From Caenibius tardaugens NBRC 16725 (GTDB lineage: Bacteria > Pseudomonadota > Alphaproteobacteria > Sphingomonadales > Sphingomonadaceae), in contig NZ_CP034179.1 in the NCBI RefSeq assembly GCF_003860345.1, forward strand, positions 4,014,001 to 4,078,000: a stretch of DNA of 64,000 bases, in the 5' to 3' direction. The translations under genes were made by a program, and so were the position numbers. Under the pieces are notes generated by a model. The model did no database searches, was not told the origin of the DNA, and worked only from the letters and a program-made list of their open reading frames with translations. Below, piece by piece: positions 15,843-24,983 of the stretch (its first letter is position 1; each line of letters starts with the position of its first letter).

Positions 15843-16380
15843 ATGGGCCGGCAGGAGGAATTCGAAGACCGCCTCAGCCAGAATAGAAGGGACGAGTCGC
15901 GCAGTGGGAAGGGTATCGAGAACCTTCAAGCTGAAACTGTCGCCCGCCGGAGTCGAGTTGCTCCTCGACTGTCATTGCCGGCTAGGTCATCTCGTCAATG
16001 AACTGCTTCCCTTCGGCAATACTCTCTACTGCGCGCTGGTTCATCTTGATCGTATCGATACCAGGCTGATCGCGGACGATCTGAAAACCTTGCGGGAATC
16101 CGGGCTTCTGGGCGAGCGCGTCTGCTTCGTCGGCGCCCCGCTTACACTTACTGACGTCACTTCGCGCATTGCCGAAAGACTAGGGCCGGAAGCACAAAGA
16201 CGCGGACCCGCGGCGTTGAACTCACGGCTCTTCATCGTTGCGTTGAAGCAATTTCGCCTGGCGCCTTCCGAAGCAATTGTGGCCGCCTATGATGCGATGC
16301 TGGAAGAGGCAGGCGATTGTCTGAAGATTGGCAGGATGCTGAGAACCCGGCGAATGGAGTTGGGTCCGATCGGGCAATAA
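15843..16380 (+). CDS. uncharacterised accessory protein, probable N-terminal frameshift
   Basis: The main reading frame ends at 16380 and is open from far upstream, but has no start with a ribosome site. A different frame starts at the ATG at 15843 with MGRQEEFEDRLSQ and stops at 16001. Removing one A near 15880 would fuse the two as MGRQEEFEDRLSRIEGTSRA, continuing into the long frame for about 178 residues. The C-terminal 120 residues look like a real globular protein (TLYCALVHLDRIDTRLIADD, LNSRLFIVALKQFRLAPSEA). No family is recognised. It may be a decayed gene, a sequencing error or true frameshifting. Confidence 0.4.
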
Positions 16381-16475
16381 TGGCCTGAATTCCGATTGAC
16401 CAATTATGTATCAGACACCAATTCTTGACTGTCGAGCTGCCGTGGCGGGCAAATTGCTGCAGTCAGGAGTAGGAG

Positions 16476-16883
16476 ATGGCGCAGGAATGCGTGGCATCCG
16501 GCCCCGACGCATCAACGCTTGCCGAGATCAAGCAGATGTCAGGCCGGAGGATCGAAGATGGACGCAGACGCGAAGGGCTCACCCAGTCGAAGCTCGCCAA
16601 GCGGGTTGGGCTCGGTGTCAGTTGGGTCCGCGAAATCGAATCGGGCAATCCCAGAACGCGGATTGACGATCATCTGCGCTGCTCGGCGGCGCTCAGGATA
16701 TCGCCCAGCTACATCTTCATTCCACTACTCTTCATGGCCCATGGCTTGCAGTTCGCGCCGCAGCTCCTGGCCGGAAATCTCTACGAACTCGAACGCCACT
16801 GGCTTCAGTTCATCATCGACCAGAACATCGCCGACATGCGCCGCATTCTCACCGGGGATAGCGGCCCAATTGCCACCCCTTAG
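16476..16883 (+). CDS. XRE-family helix-turn-helix regulator
   Basis: 135 residues with AGGAGTAGGAG directly before the ATG. An HTH_3/XRE DNA-binding domain covers about residues 20-80: GRRIEDGRRREGLTQSKLAK, then VGLGVSWVREIESGNPRTRI. The C-terminal half has a hydrophobic stretch (YIFIPLLFMAHGLQFAPQLL) and a short acidic helix, likely a dimerisation or sensing part. In mobile elements such proteins control transfer and excision genes. It lies 96 bases behind the uncharacterised frameshifted gene and is read away from the tra operon. Target genes are unknown. Confidence 0.75.
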   Translation: MAQECVASGPDASTLAEIKQMSGRRIEDGRRREGLTQSKLAKRVGLGVSWVREIESGNPRTRIDDHLRCSAALRISPSYIFIPLLFMAHGLQFAPQLLAGNLYELERHWLQFIIDQNIADMRRILTGDSGPIATP

Positions 16884-16932
16884 CTGTTGGCAGCGGAATG
16901 CCGGGCCGGGTGACAAGCAATACAAAAACACT

Positions 16933-16945
16933 AATGCGTCGCATT
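16933..16945. promoter_or_regulatory. palindrome AATGCG-T-CGCATT
   Basis: A perfect 6+1+6 palindrome in the 282-base gap between the XRE gene and the winged-helix gene, with a TTGACT hexamer starting a few bases downstream. It is a plausible operator for one of the local regulators. The rest of the gap shows no gene that I can support. Confidence 0.35.
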
Positions 16946-17165
16946 CGCAATTGACTTCTCGCCTTCGAGCGGGACAGTCACAGCCGAAACGGTCCTGCCT
17001 CATCCCACGCGCCGGACACCGTTTCTCCAACCCCATGAGGAGTAATGCGTATGGCGCGCGGAGCGCGGCTTGCAGCCAACCAGAATGTTTTACCCCGATC
17101 CTTGCAAGGATGGGCTGCCCTGCAGGCTGCATCGTTGAAGGGGCCGTGCACCGACGGAGCGTTCG

Positions 17166-17651
17166 GTGGCCAATGATGCTTCCGAGAACGCAAGCGCGCC
17201 GGATGATTCTTCGGGTATCCTTATGCGCGACGCTGCCGAGGAGGAAAATGAGGCCGGAACCGCGGAGCCCGATCATGAAGCACTGGGGCTGCATATCGCC
17301 AACTGGTGGCTCAAGGCACGCCGGCTTCGCGAGCACATGTTCGGCTCCGCGTTGTTCGCCGACCCGGCCTGGGATATTCTGCTCGACCTCTATACCGCAC
17401 GGGCCAGGGGAGAACGTGTCCAGATCACCAGCCTTTCGCTCGCCGCCCGTGTACCGCACAGCACGGCGATCCGTTGGGCGCGGATCATGACGCGCCACGG
17501 CCTGCTCGTTCGCGAAAAGGATCCGAAGGACGGCCGCAGGGTCCATGTCACGCTGAGCGAAGAGACCTGGGCGATGATGAAGGATTATCTGGAACGGCTC
17601 AGCCGCGATCCCGCCACACGGGCACCGCCATTTCTTGCGCCCGCGCGATGA
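17166..17651 (+). CDS. MarR-like winged-helix DNA-binding protein
   Basis: 161 residues from a GTG at 17166 with GGAG upstream; an internal ATG at 17223 is an alternative. An acidic, disordered N-terminus (about 40 residues) precedes a winged helix. DILLDLYTARARGERVQITS leads to the recognition helix LSLAARVPHSTAIRWARIMT, followed by the wing LLVREKDPKDGRRVHVTLSE. The domain matches MarR/IclR-like winged helices common on sphingomonad plasmids and islands. It has no sensor domain beyond the short C-terminal helix. Likely role: local repressor of element genes. Confidence 0.75.
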   Translation: MANDASENASAPDDSSGILMRDAAEEENEAGTAEPDHEALGLHIANWWLKARRLREHMFGSALFADPAWDILLDLYTARARGERVQITSLSLAARVPHSTAIRWARIMTRHGLLVREKDPKDGRRVHVTLSEETWAMMKDYLERLSRDPATRAPPFLAPAR

Positions 17652-17773
17652 TGGCAGTTGCCGGCTGGTGTCACGATTGTGGGCAACCGGGTAATAGTCT
17701 TTCCTTGCAACATGCTGAGCGTTAGATCGTCTGCAGGCGGCAGATGTTGCCATAAACACGGATTGGGGGGCGA

Positions 17774-18265
17774 ATGGAAAAGCAGCCTGACGCAGCATTG
17801 AATCTCAGCGAGTTGACGGCCGATATCGTCGCGGCGCATGTTTCGCACAATAGCGTGCCGATTTCTGATCTGCCGCTACTGATCTCCAGTGTTCATGCGG
17901 CGCTGGCCGAGCTGGGTGCCACCCCCGATAACCTGGCCGTAGTAGCACAGGAGCCTGCGGTACCTGTCAAGCGTTCCGTGAAGCCGGACCACATCATCTG
18001 TCTTGAGGACGGAAAGAAGCTCAAGATGCTGAAACGGCATCTGATGACCCATTACCAGATGACGCCCGAAGCTTATCGCACGAAATGGAATTTACCTGCC
18101 GACTATCCGATGGTTGCGCCGGATTATGCCGAGAAGCGACGCGTGTTGGCAAAGTCGATCGGCTTGGGCCGCAAACCAGGCAGCAAAGTTGCGCCGAAAC
18201 CGGCACCCACGGCACCGAAGAAGGCCGGAAGGCCGCGCAAGAAACTGTCCGTCGCCATCCCCTGA
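17774..18265 (+). CDS. MucR/Ros family zinc-finger regulator
   Basis: 163 residues. Residues 70-135 carry the MucR/Ros domain: [40 protein letters not shown] and [20 protein letters not shown]. The zinc ligands Cys, Asp, His and His are in place; the usual Phe between them is Leu. The Pro/Lys-rich tail ([17 protein letters not shown]) has an AT-hook-like GRP element. Ros proteins silence plasmid and symbiosis/virulence genes by binding AT-rich promoters. Its place next to HU suggests nucleoid-style silencing of the transfer genes. Confidence 0.92.
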   Translation: MEKQPDAALNLSELTADIVAAHVSHNSVPISDLPLLISSVHAALAELGATPDNLAVVAQEPAVPVKRSVKPDHIICLEDGKKLKMLKRHLMTHYQMTPEAYRTKWNLPADYPMVAPDYAEKRRVLAKSIGLGRKPGSKVAPKPAPTAPKKAGRPRKKLSVAIP

Positions 18266-18328
18266 ACTTGACAGGCGCGGTGTACTTCACTGCGCCCTCG
18301 AAACTGCCCGATCCCAGGAGAACATCCG

Positions 18329-18604
18329 ATGAATAATGCCGAACTCACCGAACTTGTTGCCGCCGCCAACAACCTGACCAAGGCCGATGCGAAGAAGATC
18401 GTAGATTCGGTGTTCGGCGCGATCGCCGATGCGGCAGCCAAGGGTGACGAAATTTCGCTCAATGGATTCGGAAAGTTCAAGGTAAAGCACACCCCTGCGC
18501 GTGAAGGCCGTAGCCCTGCAACCGGCGAAACGATCAAGATCGCAGCGTCGAGGAAGCTGACTTTCTCTGTGGCGAAGGCGGTCAAAGACAAATTGAATGG
18601 GTGA
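18329..18604 (+). CDS. HU-family nucleoid protein
   Basis: 91 residues, normal HU size. It has the full HU pattern: LTKADAKKIVDSVFGAIADA, GDEISLNGFGKFKVKHTPAR and GRSPATGETIKIAASRKLTF, with the DNA-bending Pro in the arm (RSPATGE). AGGAGAACATCCG precedes the ATG. It lies 63 bases after mucR and is closed by a strong hairpin. Within a mobile region it may be an element-borne HU aiding recombination or silencing, but a chromosomal hupB cannot be excluded. Confidence 0.9.
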   Translation: MNNAELTELVAAANNLTKADAKKIVDSVFGAIADAAAKGDEISLNGFGKFKVKHTPAREGRSPATGETIKIAASRKLTFSVAKAVKDKLNG

Positions 18605-18654
18605 CGAGACGGTTCATTGAGTGCCGTTCTGCACCCCACCACAATTCTGCCGTA

Positions 18655-18686
18655 TTGAGGTGGCGCACATCTGTGCGCCACCTCAA
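18655..18686 (+). terminator. strong hairpin after the HU gene
   Basis: TTGAGGTGGCGCACA and its exact reverse complement enclose a 2-base centre, giving a 15-bp G+C-rich stem with in practice a 4-base loop. It starts 51 bases after the HU stop. No T-run follows, so termination may be partial or Rho-aided. Confidence 0.6.
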
Positions 18687-18817
18687 ACGCGAAATACTCA
18701 TAAATCTGGCTCGTTGGGCCCAGACATTAAACTCGGATAGCAATGGCCATCCAGACGCGATAACGTCGCCCTGCTTCATGCCATCTTTCATTGGGCCTTG
18801 GCCTAAAAGGAAGATTC

Positions 18818-19003
18818 GTGGCCATCAACGCAAAATATCCGATGACGGTCCGCATCCCGGATGCGGTCAGCTTGACGGGCATCAGCCGCTCAACCCTGTA
18901 CGTCTTGATTCGAACTCACCAGATCGAAACGGTAAAGGTCGGCAGGTCGCGATACATAGTAGTCGCTAGCCTCGAGCGTTTCATCGAGGCGAATCGTGCC
19001 TGA
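18818..19003 (+). CDS. AlpA/excisionase-like small HTH protein
   Basis: 61 residues from a GTG at 18818 with AAAAGGAAG just upstream. It is a single MerR-like helix-turn-helix of the HTH_17/AlpA class: MTVRIPDAVSLTGISRSTLY, then VLIRTHQIETVKVGRSRYIV and the final helix ASLERFIEAN. Such proteins act as excisionases (directionality factors) or activators of integrase genes on integrative elements. No integrase gene is in the window, so the function is open. It is the last gene of the regulator block. Confidence 0.75.
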   Translation: MAINAKYPMTVRIPDAVSLTGISRSTLYVLIRTHQIETVKVGRSRYIVVASLERFIEANRA

Positions 19004-19070
19004 TCCTGCCTGTGCTGACGCCCGTGGAGACAAGCCCTCTCGACCAATGGCCGCCATACCATCCGACCGG

Positions 19071-19766
19071 TCAGTCCGCGGCAGGGGCGATCACTGAGCG
19101 ATAGGTGACCCCGCCCAGCACTCCGCCGATGATTGGCGCTACCCAGAAGACCCAGAGCTGCTGCAAGGCTATTCCGCCTTCGAAAAGCGCTGGCCCAGTA
19201 CTGCGCGCTGGATTGACCGAGGTGTTCGTCACCGGAATCGAAATCAGATGGATCAGCGTTAGCCCCAGACCGATCGCGATAGGGGCAAAGCCTGCCGGCG
19301 CCCGCTTATCGGTTGAACCCATGATGATGATCAGGAAGAAGGCAGTCAGCAGAACCTCGACGATAATCGCTGCCTGCAAGCTGTAGCCGCCTGGCGAGTG
19401 TGCACCGAAACCGTTGCTGGCAAGGCCTCCGGTCCATCCGGACTTGCCGCTGGCAACCGCGAAAAGAACGGCAGCCGCGAGAATGGCTCCCGCCACTTGC
19501 GCGATGACATAGGGAATGATCTTGCGTGCCTCGAAACGGCCACCGGCCCAGAGGCCGACTGTCACGGCGGGGTTGAAATGGCCGCCCGAAACATGCCCCG
19601 CCGCATAGGCCATTGTCAGCACCGTCAGGCCGAAGGCAAGTGCGACACCTGTAAAACCGATACCCAACTGGGGGAAAGCTGCAGCCAGCACTGCGCTGCC
19701 GCAACCGCCGAAAACCAACCAGAACGTACCGAAAGCTTCCGCAAAAAGCGCGTGTGAACCTTTCAT
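19071..19766 (-). CDS. aqpZ: aquaporin Z
   Basis: 231 residues, six membrane segments and two half-helices with the pore motifs [11 protein letters not shown] and [15 protein letters not shown]. The AqpZ-type start is [20 protein letters not shown], and the selectivity Arg follows the second NPA. It is a passive water channel of the inner membrane. AGAGGA precedes the ATG. It is convergent with the AlpA-like gene and divergent from the GST-like gene; there are no signs of decay. It may be an osmotic-stress gene of the host or cargo of the element. Confidence 0.93.
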   Translation of the reverse strand: MKGSHALFAEAFGTFWLVFGGCGSAVLAAAFPQLGIGFTGVALAFGLTVLTMAYAAGHVSGGHFNPAVTVGLWAGGRFEARKIIPYVIAQVAGAILAAAVLFAVASGKSGWTGGLASNGFGAHSPGGYSLQAAIIVEVLLTAFFLIIIMGSTDKRAPAGFAPIAIGLGLTLIHLISIPVTNTSVNPARSTGPALFEGGIALQQLWVFWVAPIIGGVLGGVTYRSVIAPAAD

Positions 19767-19894
19767 GCCATCCTCTTGTTGTCACATGCCTCGCTGGGCG
19801 AAAGTTGACCGCAAAGCAGCAGTGGGTAAAGTCGTATTTGGTGTAGGCAACGCAATGCAGTCACCTCGGTCCCAACGTCGGGCATTGGAGCGAA

Positions 19895-20665
19895 ATGAGG
19901 ACTCCTCCGATGGCCGATGCCCCCAGAACCGCACACGAGGGCCGCCGCCCGCTCCTCCTGACCCTGGCGCCTTCCCACTATTGCGAGCGTGCGCGCTGGG
20001 CGCTCGACGCGCAGGCGATCGTCTATGTTGAGGAGCGGTTGGCACCTGGTACTCACCTGCTGCGCGTCAAGCGGTTAGGCGCCTCAGCCACCTCGCTGCC
20101 CTTGCTCTTGCTCGGCGACGGTTCGCTATGCCAGGGGAGCGACCGAATTTTAGACTGGACGGGATTGCCCGGCGGGGACCCCGAGATTGAGCGACGGCTG
20201 GAGCAGAAGACGGCGCCGCTCATTCGCCAGTGCCTCTACGCTGGGCTACTGCCCGATCCGCGGTCAGGCATTCGCGACGTGCTGCTGCGCGGCACGAGGA
20301 AGCGCGATGCGACCATCGGGTGGCTGACCTGGCCGCTGCTGCGGCGAATCATGGCTGCGGGCATGAATGCGCGGCCCCATCTTCTGCCAGACCTGATTGC
20401 GCAAGTGGACAGCGAATTCGACTGGTTTGACCGAGTGCTCGCCGAGCGCGGCGATTATCTGGTCGGCCGAAAGTTTGGTCGCGCCGACCTGACTGCCGCC
20501 AGTCTGCTGGCGCCCGTCGCTGTACCGCAGGTGGAGCCGGTGAAGAGCCTCTCTGCAGGAATTCGGTGGCCGCGGTCGCTTGCCCCCTTCCTTGCGAAAT
20601 GGTCGGATCGGCCGACGTTGAAATGGGTGCGCCATGTGTATGAGGCTCACCGAGCACCACTGTAG
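19895..20665 (+). CDS. glutathione S-transferase family protein
   Basis: 256 residues from the ATG at 19895 (GGAG upstream). The thioredoxin-like N-terminal domain has LTLAPSHYCERARWALDAQ, the usual CxxRxR-type GST start, and the GSH-binding turn near SLPLLLLGDGSLCQGSDRIL. The C-terminal all-alpha domain contains LVGRKFGRADLTAASLLAP, the N-capping box. It probably conjugates glutathione to, or reduces, an unknown substrate. The substrate class cannot be read from the sequence. Confidence 0.82.
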   Translation: MRTPPMADAPRTAHEGRRPLLLTLAPSHYCERARWALDAQAIVYVEERLAPGTHLLRVKRLGASATSLPLLLLGDGSLCQGSDRILDWTGLPGGDPEIERRLEQKTAPLIRQCLYAGLLPDPRSGIRDVLLRGTRKRDATIGWLTWPLLRRIMAAGMNARPHLLPDLIAQVDSEFDWFDRVLAERGDYLVGRKFGRADLTAASLLAPVAVPQVEPVKSLSAGIRWPRSLAPFLAKWSDRPTLKWVRHVYEAHRAPL

Positions 20666-21044
20666 CGCTTGCCTATCCGGCATGGCTAATGTCCACGATT
20701 GGGAGCTGGCCGACATTCGAACGAGATGCTGTCCGCCTACCAATCCCCTTGCAAGCTGCTCACCGCGTCGGTGCTTCAAAACTCACGTCGACAGGGAAGG
20801 AAAGGGAGGAGGCATGGTGCGGTCTTAACCGAGGCGGGAGGTGCTATAAGATGACTTGCTTCTCTCGACGCACCCGTGATTCGGATCGGCCGGCCAACTG
20901 AGCAGCGAACTGAATGTCCCGAAGGCGTGGAATGGGAGGAAGCGTGGTGCAACCTATACGCAACCTAATTTCGAAAACTAGGTTGCAGGACGACCGAAGT
21001 CGATCGGATCGCCCTTATAAGTCATTGTTTTTATAAGGAGAAAA
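20666..21044. other. non-coding strip with clustered repeats beside tRNA-Lys
   Basis: I see no convincing gene in these 379 bases. Features seen: GCAACCTA twice in direct repeat (20949-20956 and 20960-20967) and once inverted as TAGGTTGC (20979-20986); CCTTATAA/TTATAAGG around a 10-base loop (21013-21038); and an imperfect 17-base direct repeat (GGGAGGAGGCATGGTGC near 20804 and GGGAGGAAGCGTGGTGC near 20934). The second hairpin abuts the tRNA 3' end and could be its terminator. Clustered short repeats at a tRNA 3' end are also typical of integrase arm sites or attachment-site scars. Confidence 0.5.
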
Positions 21045-21120
<76 letters not shown>

Positions 21121-21223
21121 ATTCCCGACTTCGGGTACCGCACGATTCGTGCGGTGGCACCCCTATAGCCGGTGTTTTTCGAGAAGAAAGGGGGGTAATG
21201 ATATTTTTTATTAAATTATTGTT

Positions 21224-22345
21224 TTAGCTAGATAAACTTCGGCTTCCGCTGGTTCTGTTCCAGCGATCAATCATCATCAATGTGCCTATGCAGAGCATGT
21301 TGGTCAGCATCGATGAACCGCCGTGGCTCATAAAGGGCAGGGGAATGCCCACAACGGGGGCAAGACCCATGACCATCATCAGATTGATCGCGATGTAGAA
21401 GAAAATCGTTACGGTCATGCCCGCCGCAAGCAGGCGTGAAAACCTGTCGGGAGCCCTGTTCGCGACACCCATCCCCCAGCGCAGGATAATGGCGAAAATG
21501 GCCAGGACGAAAAGCCCGCCAAGAAGGCCCCATTCTTCCGCCATTGTCGCGAAAACGAAATCGGTATGCGGTTCGGGCAAGTAGTTCAGGTGGCTTTGCG
21601 AACCCTGTCCAAACCCTTTTCCGGTCAGGCCGCCTGAACCGATTGCGATTTTGGACTGGGTGATGTGATATCCGGCCCCCAGCGGATCGCTTTCTGGATC
21701 GAGGAATGTCGTGACCCTGCGGCGTTGGTAGTCATGCAGGCCGAAGAAATAGGCGATGGGCGCAATAACGAGCCCCGCAGCGCCCGCAGTGGCGAACCAA
21801 CGGAATGGCAGCCCCGCCAGAAACATGATCACCACACCGCCGAAAGCAATGGCCAGCGCAGTCCCCAGATCAGGTTGCAGCAGGACAAGTAGCATGGGAA
21901 ACCCGATCAGACCGCCAGCAGGCACGAGCGCGCGCCAACTGCCCACCAGATTCGCGGGCAAGGTGCTGTAAAAGCGCGCCAGAACCAGCACGATGGCTGG
22001 TTTCATAAACTCTGAAGGCTGCAGCACAATGAAGCCAAGATCGAGCCACCGCTGACTGCCGCCGCCGATAGCCCCAAGCGTCTCCACCAGAATCAGAAGC
22101 AAAAGAACAGCGATATAAATGGGATATGCTGAAAACTTGACCAAGTCCTGAGGAAAGCGTGACATGATCAGCGCCATCGTCAGGAAGACACCATAACGAA
22201 TTAGGTGTGAATCAGCGTAAGCCCCCATGTTTCCTGCAGCGGCGGAATAGAGCACGCTCGAGCCGAACAGCACCAATGCCGTCAGCGGAAGGATCACCTG
22301 CCACGGCAGGCTTGCAATGGGTGCGGGAACGATGGAGGATCTCAT
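21224..22345 (-). CDS. rodA: rod-shape glycosyltransferase RodA (SEDS)
   Basis: 373 residues with about ten membrane segments. SEDS landmarks are GGSQRWLDLGFIVLQPSEFM, LVLLQPDLGTALAIAFGG, GKGFGQGSQSHLNYLPEPHT, DFVFATMAEEWGLLGG and GIPLPFMSHGGSSMLTNM. RodA polymerises lipid II into glycan strands during cell elongation, paired with PBP2. The ATG overlaps the mrdA stop (ATGA), so the two are coupled. It is the last gene of the mreBCD-mrdA-rodA operon. A 100-base AT-rich gap separates it from the tRNA. Confidence 0.96.
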   Translation of the reverse strand: MRSSIVPAPIASLPWQVILPLTALVLFGSSVLYSAAAGNMGAYADSHLIRYGVFLTMALIMSRFPQDLVKFSAYPIYIAVLLLLILVETLGAIGGGSQRWLDLGFIVLQPSEFMKPAIVLVLARFYSTLPANLVGSWRALVPAGGLIGFPMLLVLLQPDLGTALAIAFGGVVIMFLAGLPFRWFATAGAAGLVIAPIAYFFGLHDYQRRRVTTFLDPESDPLGAGYHITQSKIAIGSGGLTGKGFGQGSQSHLNYLPEPHTDFVFATMAEEWGLLGGLFVLAIFAIILRWGMGVANRAPDRFSRLLAAGMTVTIFFYIAINLMMVMGLAPVVGIPLPFMSHGGSSMLTNMLCIGTLMMIDRWNRTSGSRSLSS

Positions 22346-24432
22346 TCCTGCGCTCCTGCCGATGTCGTACCTGCCGGGGCCGATAGCGGGGTGGGGGGCG
22401 TTGCAGGTGATGGCGTCTCGGGCGGTTCTGCCCCCGGATTGGTAACCTCGTTGGCTATGGGGCTCGTTTGCGCAGCCGCGGCGCGGTCACGTTCTTCGAC
22501 CTTGCGAACGGCGTCGTCCACGCTGGGCGCCTTCGGGGCACCGCTGCCGTAGAGACGGGAATACGAGGCGTATCGTGTCGCCATTCGTTCCTGCGGTGTG
22601 CCACCCCACTGCTTTTCCAGTTCAAGCAGTTTGTCCATTGCCACCTGCGGGTTGAACAGGAAGGTCGTGACATCGCGTGCGATCGGATAGGCGGCACTCG
22701 AACCACCACCATGTTCGATCACCACCGCGCCCGCATAGCGGGGGTTGTCGAACGGTGCGAAGAAAATGAACAACCCATGATCGCGGTACTTCCATGGACC
22801 GCCTTTCCCGCTCGACACGTTGAGCGACACCACTTGCGCTGTTCCCGTCTTTCCGGCCATTTGCACGTCGGGAAGGGGCAGCTTTGCCCGTCCCGCAGTG
22901 CCCCGGCCATTGACCACCTCATTCATCGCGTTCTGGATGATCTGGACGTGATCGCCATGGAAGTTCATGGATTCGATCTTGGGTTTATCGTGCCCCAAAA
23001 GCAGCCGAGGCATGAGCTTTTTGCCTGTCGCCAGCCGGGAGGCCATCACTGCAAGTTGCAGCGGGCTCGCGAGCATGTACCCCTGACCGATCGTGGCATT
23101 CACCGTGTCAAACGATTGCCATTCGCGCCCGAATTTCTTCATTTTCCAGGCGGGATCCGGCACTGTTCCGTAAAACTGGCTGGCGACGGGTAGCGGAAAT
23201 TCCTGGCCCATGCCGAGGCGCTTGGCCATCGGCGCGATCACATCCATGCCCAGTTGTTGCGCGAAATGATAAAAATAAACGTCGCAACTTTGGTAGATGG
23301 CCTTTGCCATATCGACCGTGCCGTGGCCCCGCCGGTTCCAGCAGTGGAACACACGATTGCCTACGCGTAGACCGCCACCACAGAATGTGGTGGCATGCGG
23401 ATCCAGGCCTGCTTCAAGGAAGGCCATCGAAACCATTGGCTTGACGGTGGAACCGGGCGGATACAGCCCTTTCAGTACCTTATTGCGTAACGGAACGTGA
23501 TCATCTTCCGACAGCATTTTCCATTCAATGCGGCCGATGCCATCGGAAAAGCTGTTGGGGTCGAAACTGGGCATCGACGCCAGGCAAAGCAGGTCGCCGG
23601 TCAGGCAATCCACAACCACCACAGAGCCGGATTCAAGCCCGATACGGCGCGCGGCATAGTCTTGCAGAGGGCCGTTGATGGTCAGCTTGATCGACTGCCC
23701 CTGGACGTCCTCACGCGTTTCAAGATCGCGCACGATGCGGCCGCTCGCGGTGACTTCCATGCGCCTTGCGCCGGGCTGCCCCCGCAATTCCTTCTCGAAC
23801 TGCTTCTCAACCCCGTCTTTGCCCAGCTTGAAACCGGGGGTGATCAGCAGCGGTATTTTTTCCTTCTCGTATTCTTGCGCCGATGCCGCACCGACATAGC
23901 CGATGAGATGCCCGACTGAAGGGCCAGTGGGATAATACCGGCTGTAACCGCGCTGGGGCACGACGCCCGGCAGATCGGGCAAACGCACACTTACGGCTGC
24001 GAAACGATCCCAGTCGAGACCGCTGGCGACTTCGATTGGTTGCCAGCCCTTGGCATCGTCGAGTTTGTCTTTCAGATCCTGAATTTCGATTGGCGAAAGA
24101 CGTAGCAACGAACCCAGTGTGTCGATTTCCCGTGCTGGGTTCTGCATGCGGTCGGGGATGATATCGACGCGAAAGTCCGCCTTGTTCGATGCCAGCGGCG
24201 CCCCGTTGCGGTCGAGAATCCATCCACGGCGCGGGGGAATAAGCGCCAGGTTAACCCTGTTGCTCTCCGCCTCCATCTTGTACTTTTCGTTCTCGGCAAC
24301 CGAGATGTAGGCCATGCGTCCGGCGAGAAGCAGCCCAACACCGCCCTGGACCGCGCCGATCACCGCACTGCGCCGGTCAAACCTGTTCTGCAGTGTCGCC
24401 TGCGTGACATGCTGCGTAAATTTGCGCGGCAT
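22342..24432 (-). CDS. mrdA: penicillin-binding protein 2 (elongation transpeptidase)
   Basis: 696 residues. One N-terminal membrane segment (AVQGGVGLLLAGRMAYISV), a pedestal domain with LIPPRRGWILDRNGAPLASN, then the transpeptidase with active-site YPPGSTVKPMVSMAFLEAG (SxxK), SxN region YKSCD-like IYQSCDVYFYHFA, and KTGTAQV. The protein has a Pro-rich C-terminal tail of about 60 residues, common in alphaproteobacteria. PBP2 crosslinks peptidoglycan in the elongasome with RodA and MreC. The start overlaps the mreD stop by one base (TGATG). Confidence 0.96.
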   Translation of the reverse strand: MPRKFTQHVTQATLQNRFDRRSAVIGAVQGGVGLLLAGRMAYISVAENEKYKMEAESNRVNLALIPPRRGWILDRNGAPLASNKADFRVDIIPDRMQNPAREIDTLGSLLRLSPIEIQDLKDKLDDAKGWQPIEVASGLDWDRFAAVSVRLPDLPGVVPQRGYSRYYPTGPSVGHLIGYVGAASAQEYEKEKIPLLITPGFKLGKDGVEKQFEKELRGQPGARRMEVTASGRIVRDLETREDVQGQSIKLTINGPLQDYAARRIGLESGSVVVVDCLTGDLLCLASMPSFDPNSFSDGIGRIEWKMLSEDDHVPLRNKVLKGLYPPGSTVKPMVSMAFLEAGLDPHATTFCGGGLRVGNRVFHCWNRRGHGTVDMAKAIYQSCDVYFYHFAQQLGMDVIAPMAKRLGMGQEFPLPVASQFYGTVPDPAWKMKKFGREWQSFDTVNATIGQGYMLASPLQLAVMASRLATGKKLMPRLLLGHDKPKIESMNFHGDHVQIIQNAMNEVVNGRGTAGRAKLPLPDVQMAGKTGTAQVVSLNVSSGKGGPWKYRDHGLFIFFAPFDNPRYAGAVVIEHGGGSSAAYPIARDVTTFLFNPQVAMDKLLELEKQWGGTPQERMATRYASYSRLYGSGAPKAPSVDDAVRKVEERDRAAAAQTSPIANEVTNPGAEPPETPSPATPPTPLSAPAGTTSAGAQE

Positions 24433-24983
24433 CAGCCAATTGTCCGGAAGCGACGGAGACGGAAACGATCAAGAAAAGCCACAAGACGCCCGAACATGGG
24501 ATAGAGGAGGATGGACAGAATGAGTTGCGGAGCGAGAAGCGAAAGCAGGCCGCCCACCGATGCTCCGGCGATAAGTGCGCATACGATAATATAGACTGCA
24601 ATCGCCGCGCTGCCCACCAGCCAATCCTGCGCGAAACCCCGCCATGGGAAGCGCGTTTCAAAGATTTCGAGGGCAATCAGGGTGAGCGACCACAGCAACA
24701 TGGCATTGCCAAAGGGCTGTCCGCTGAACAGATCATCCACGAAGCCGAGGGGCAGCCCGGCCCAGACCGGCAGCAATCCCGGGCGTACCAGCCGCCATGC
24801 GATCAGAACGATAAATCCCACGGGCGGCAGCAGGGGCATCGACGCCATGATCGGGAAGATGGGCAAAATCGATGCGATGATGATTGATGCCCACGGGATC
24901 ATACGGGCAACGAAGGGTGAATGGGTGCGGTTGATCCTTCCGCCAAAACCATCGCGACCCGTTGCCGAACGATACTCCACCAT
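24432..24983 (-). CDS. mreD: rod-shape protein MreD
   Basis: 183 residues with about five membrane segments (IPWASIIIASILPIFPIM, GFIVLIAWRLVRPGLLPVW, SGQPFGNAMLLWSLTLIAL, WLVGSAAIAVYIIVCALIAG, LLSLLAPQLILSILLYPMFG). GLPLGFVDDLFSGQPFG is the conserved MreD loop. MreD is an inner-membrane partner of MreC in the elongasome. The start overlaps the mreC stop (TGATG). The first 25 residues are polar; a later start is possible. Confidence 0.92.
   Translation of the reverse strand: MVEYRSATGRDGFGGRINRTHSPFVARMIPWASIIIASILPIFPIMASMPLLPPVGFIVLIAWRLVRPGLLPVWAGLPLGFVDDLFSGQPFGNAMLLWSLTLIALEIFETRFPWRGFAQDWLVGSAAIAVYIIVCALIAGASVGGLLSLLAPQLILSILLYPMFGRLVAFLDRFRLRRFRTIG

Noticed and set aside
20689-20901. 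Small ORF (70 codons) in the strip before tRNA-Lys
   Set aside because: No ribosome site, no motif, mixed composition; treated as non-coding.
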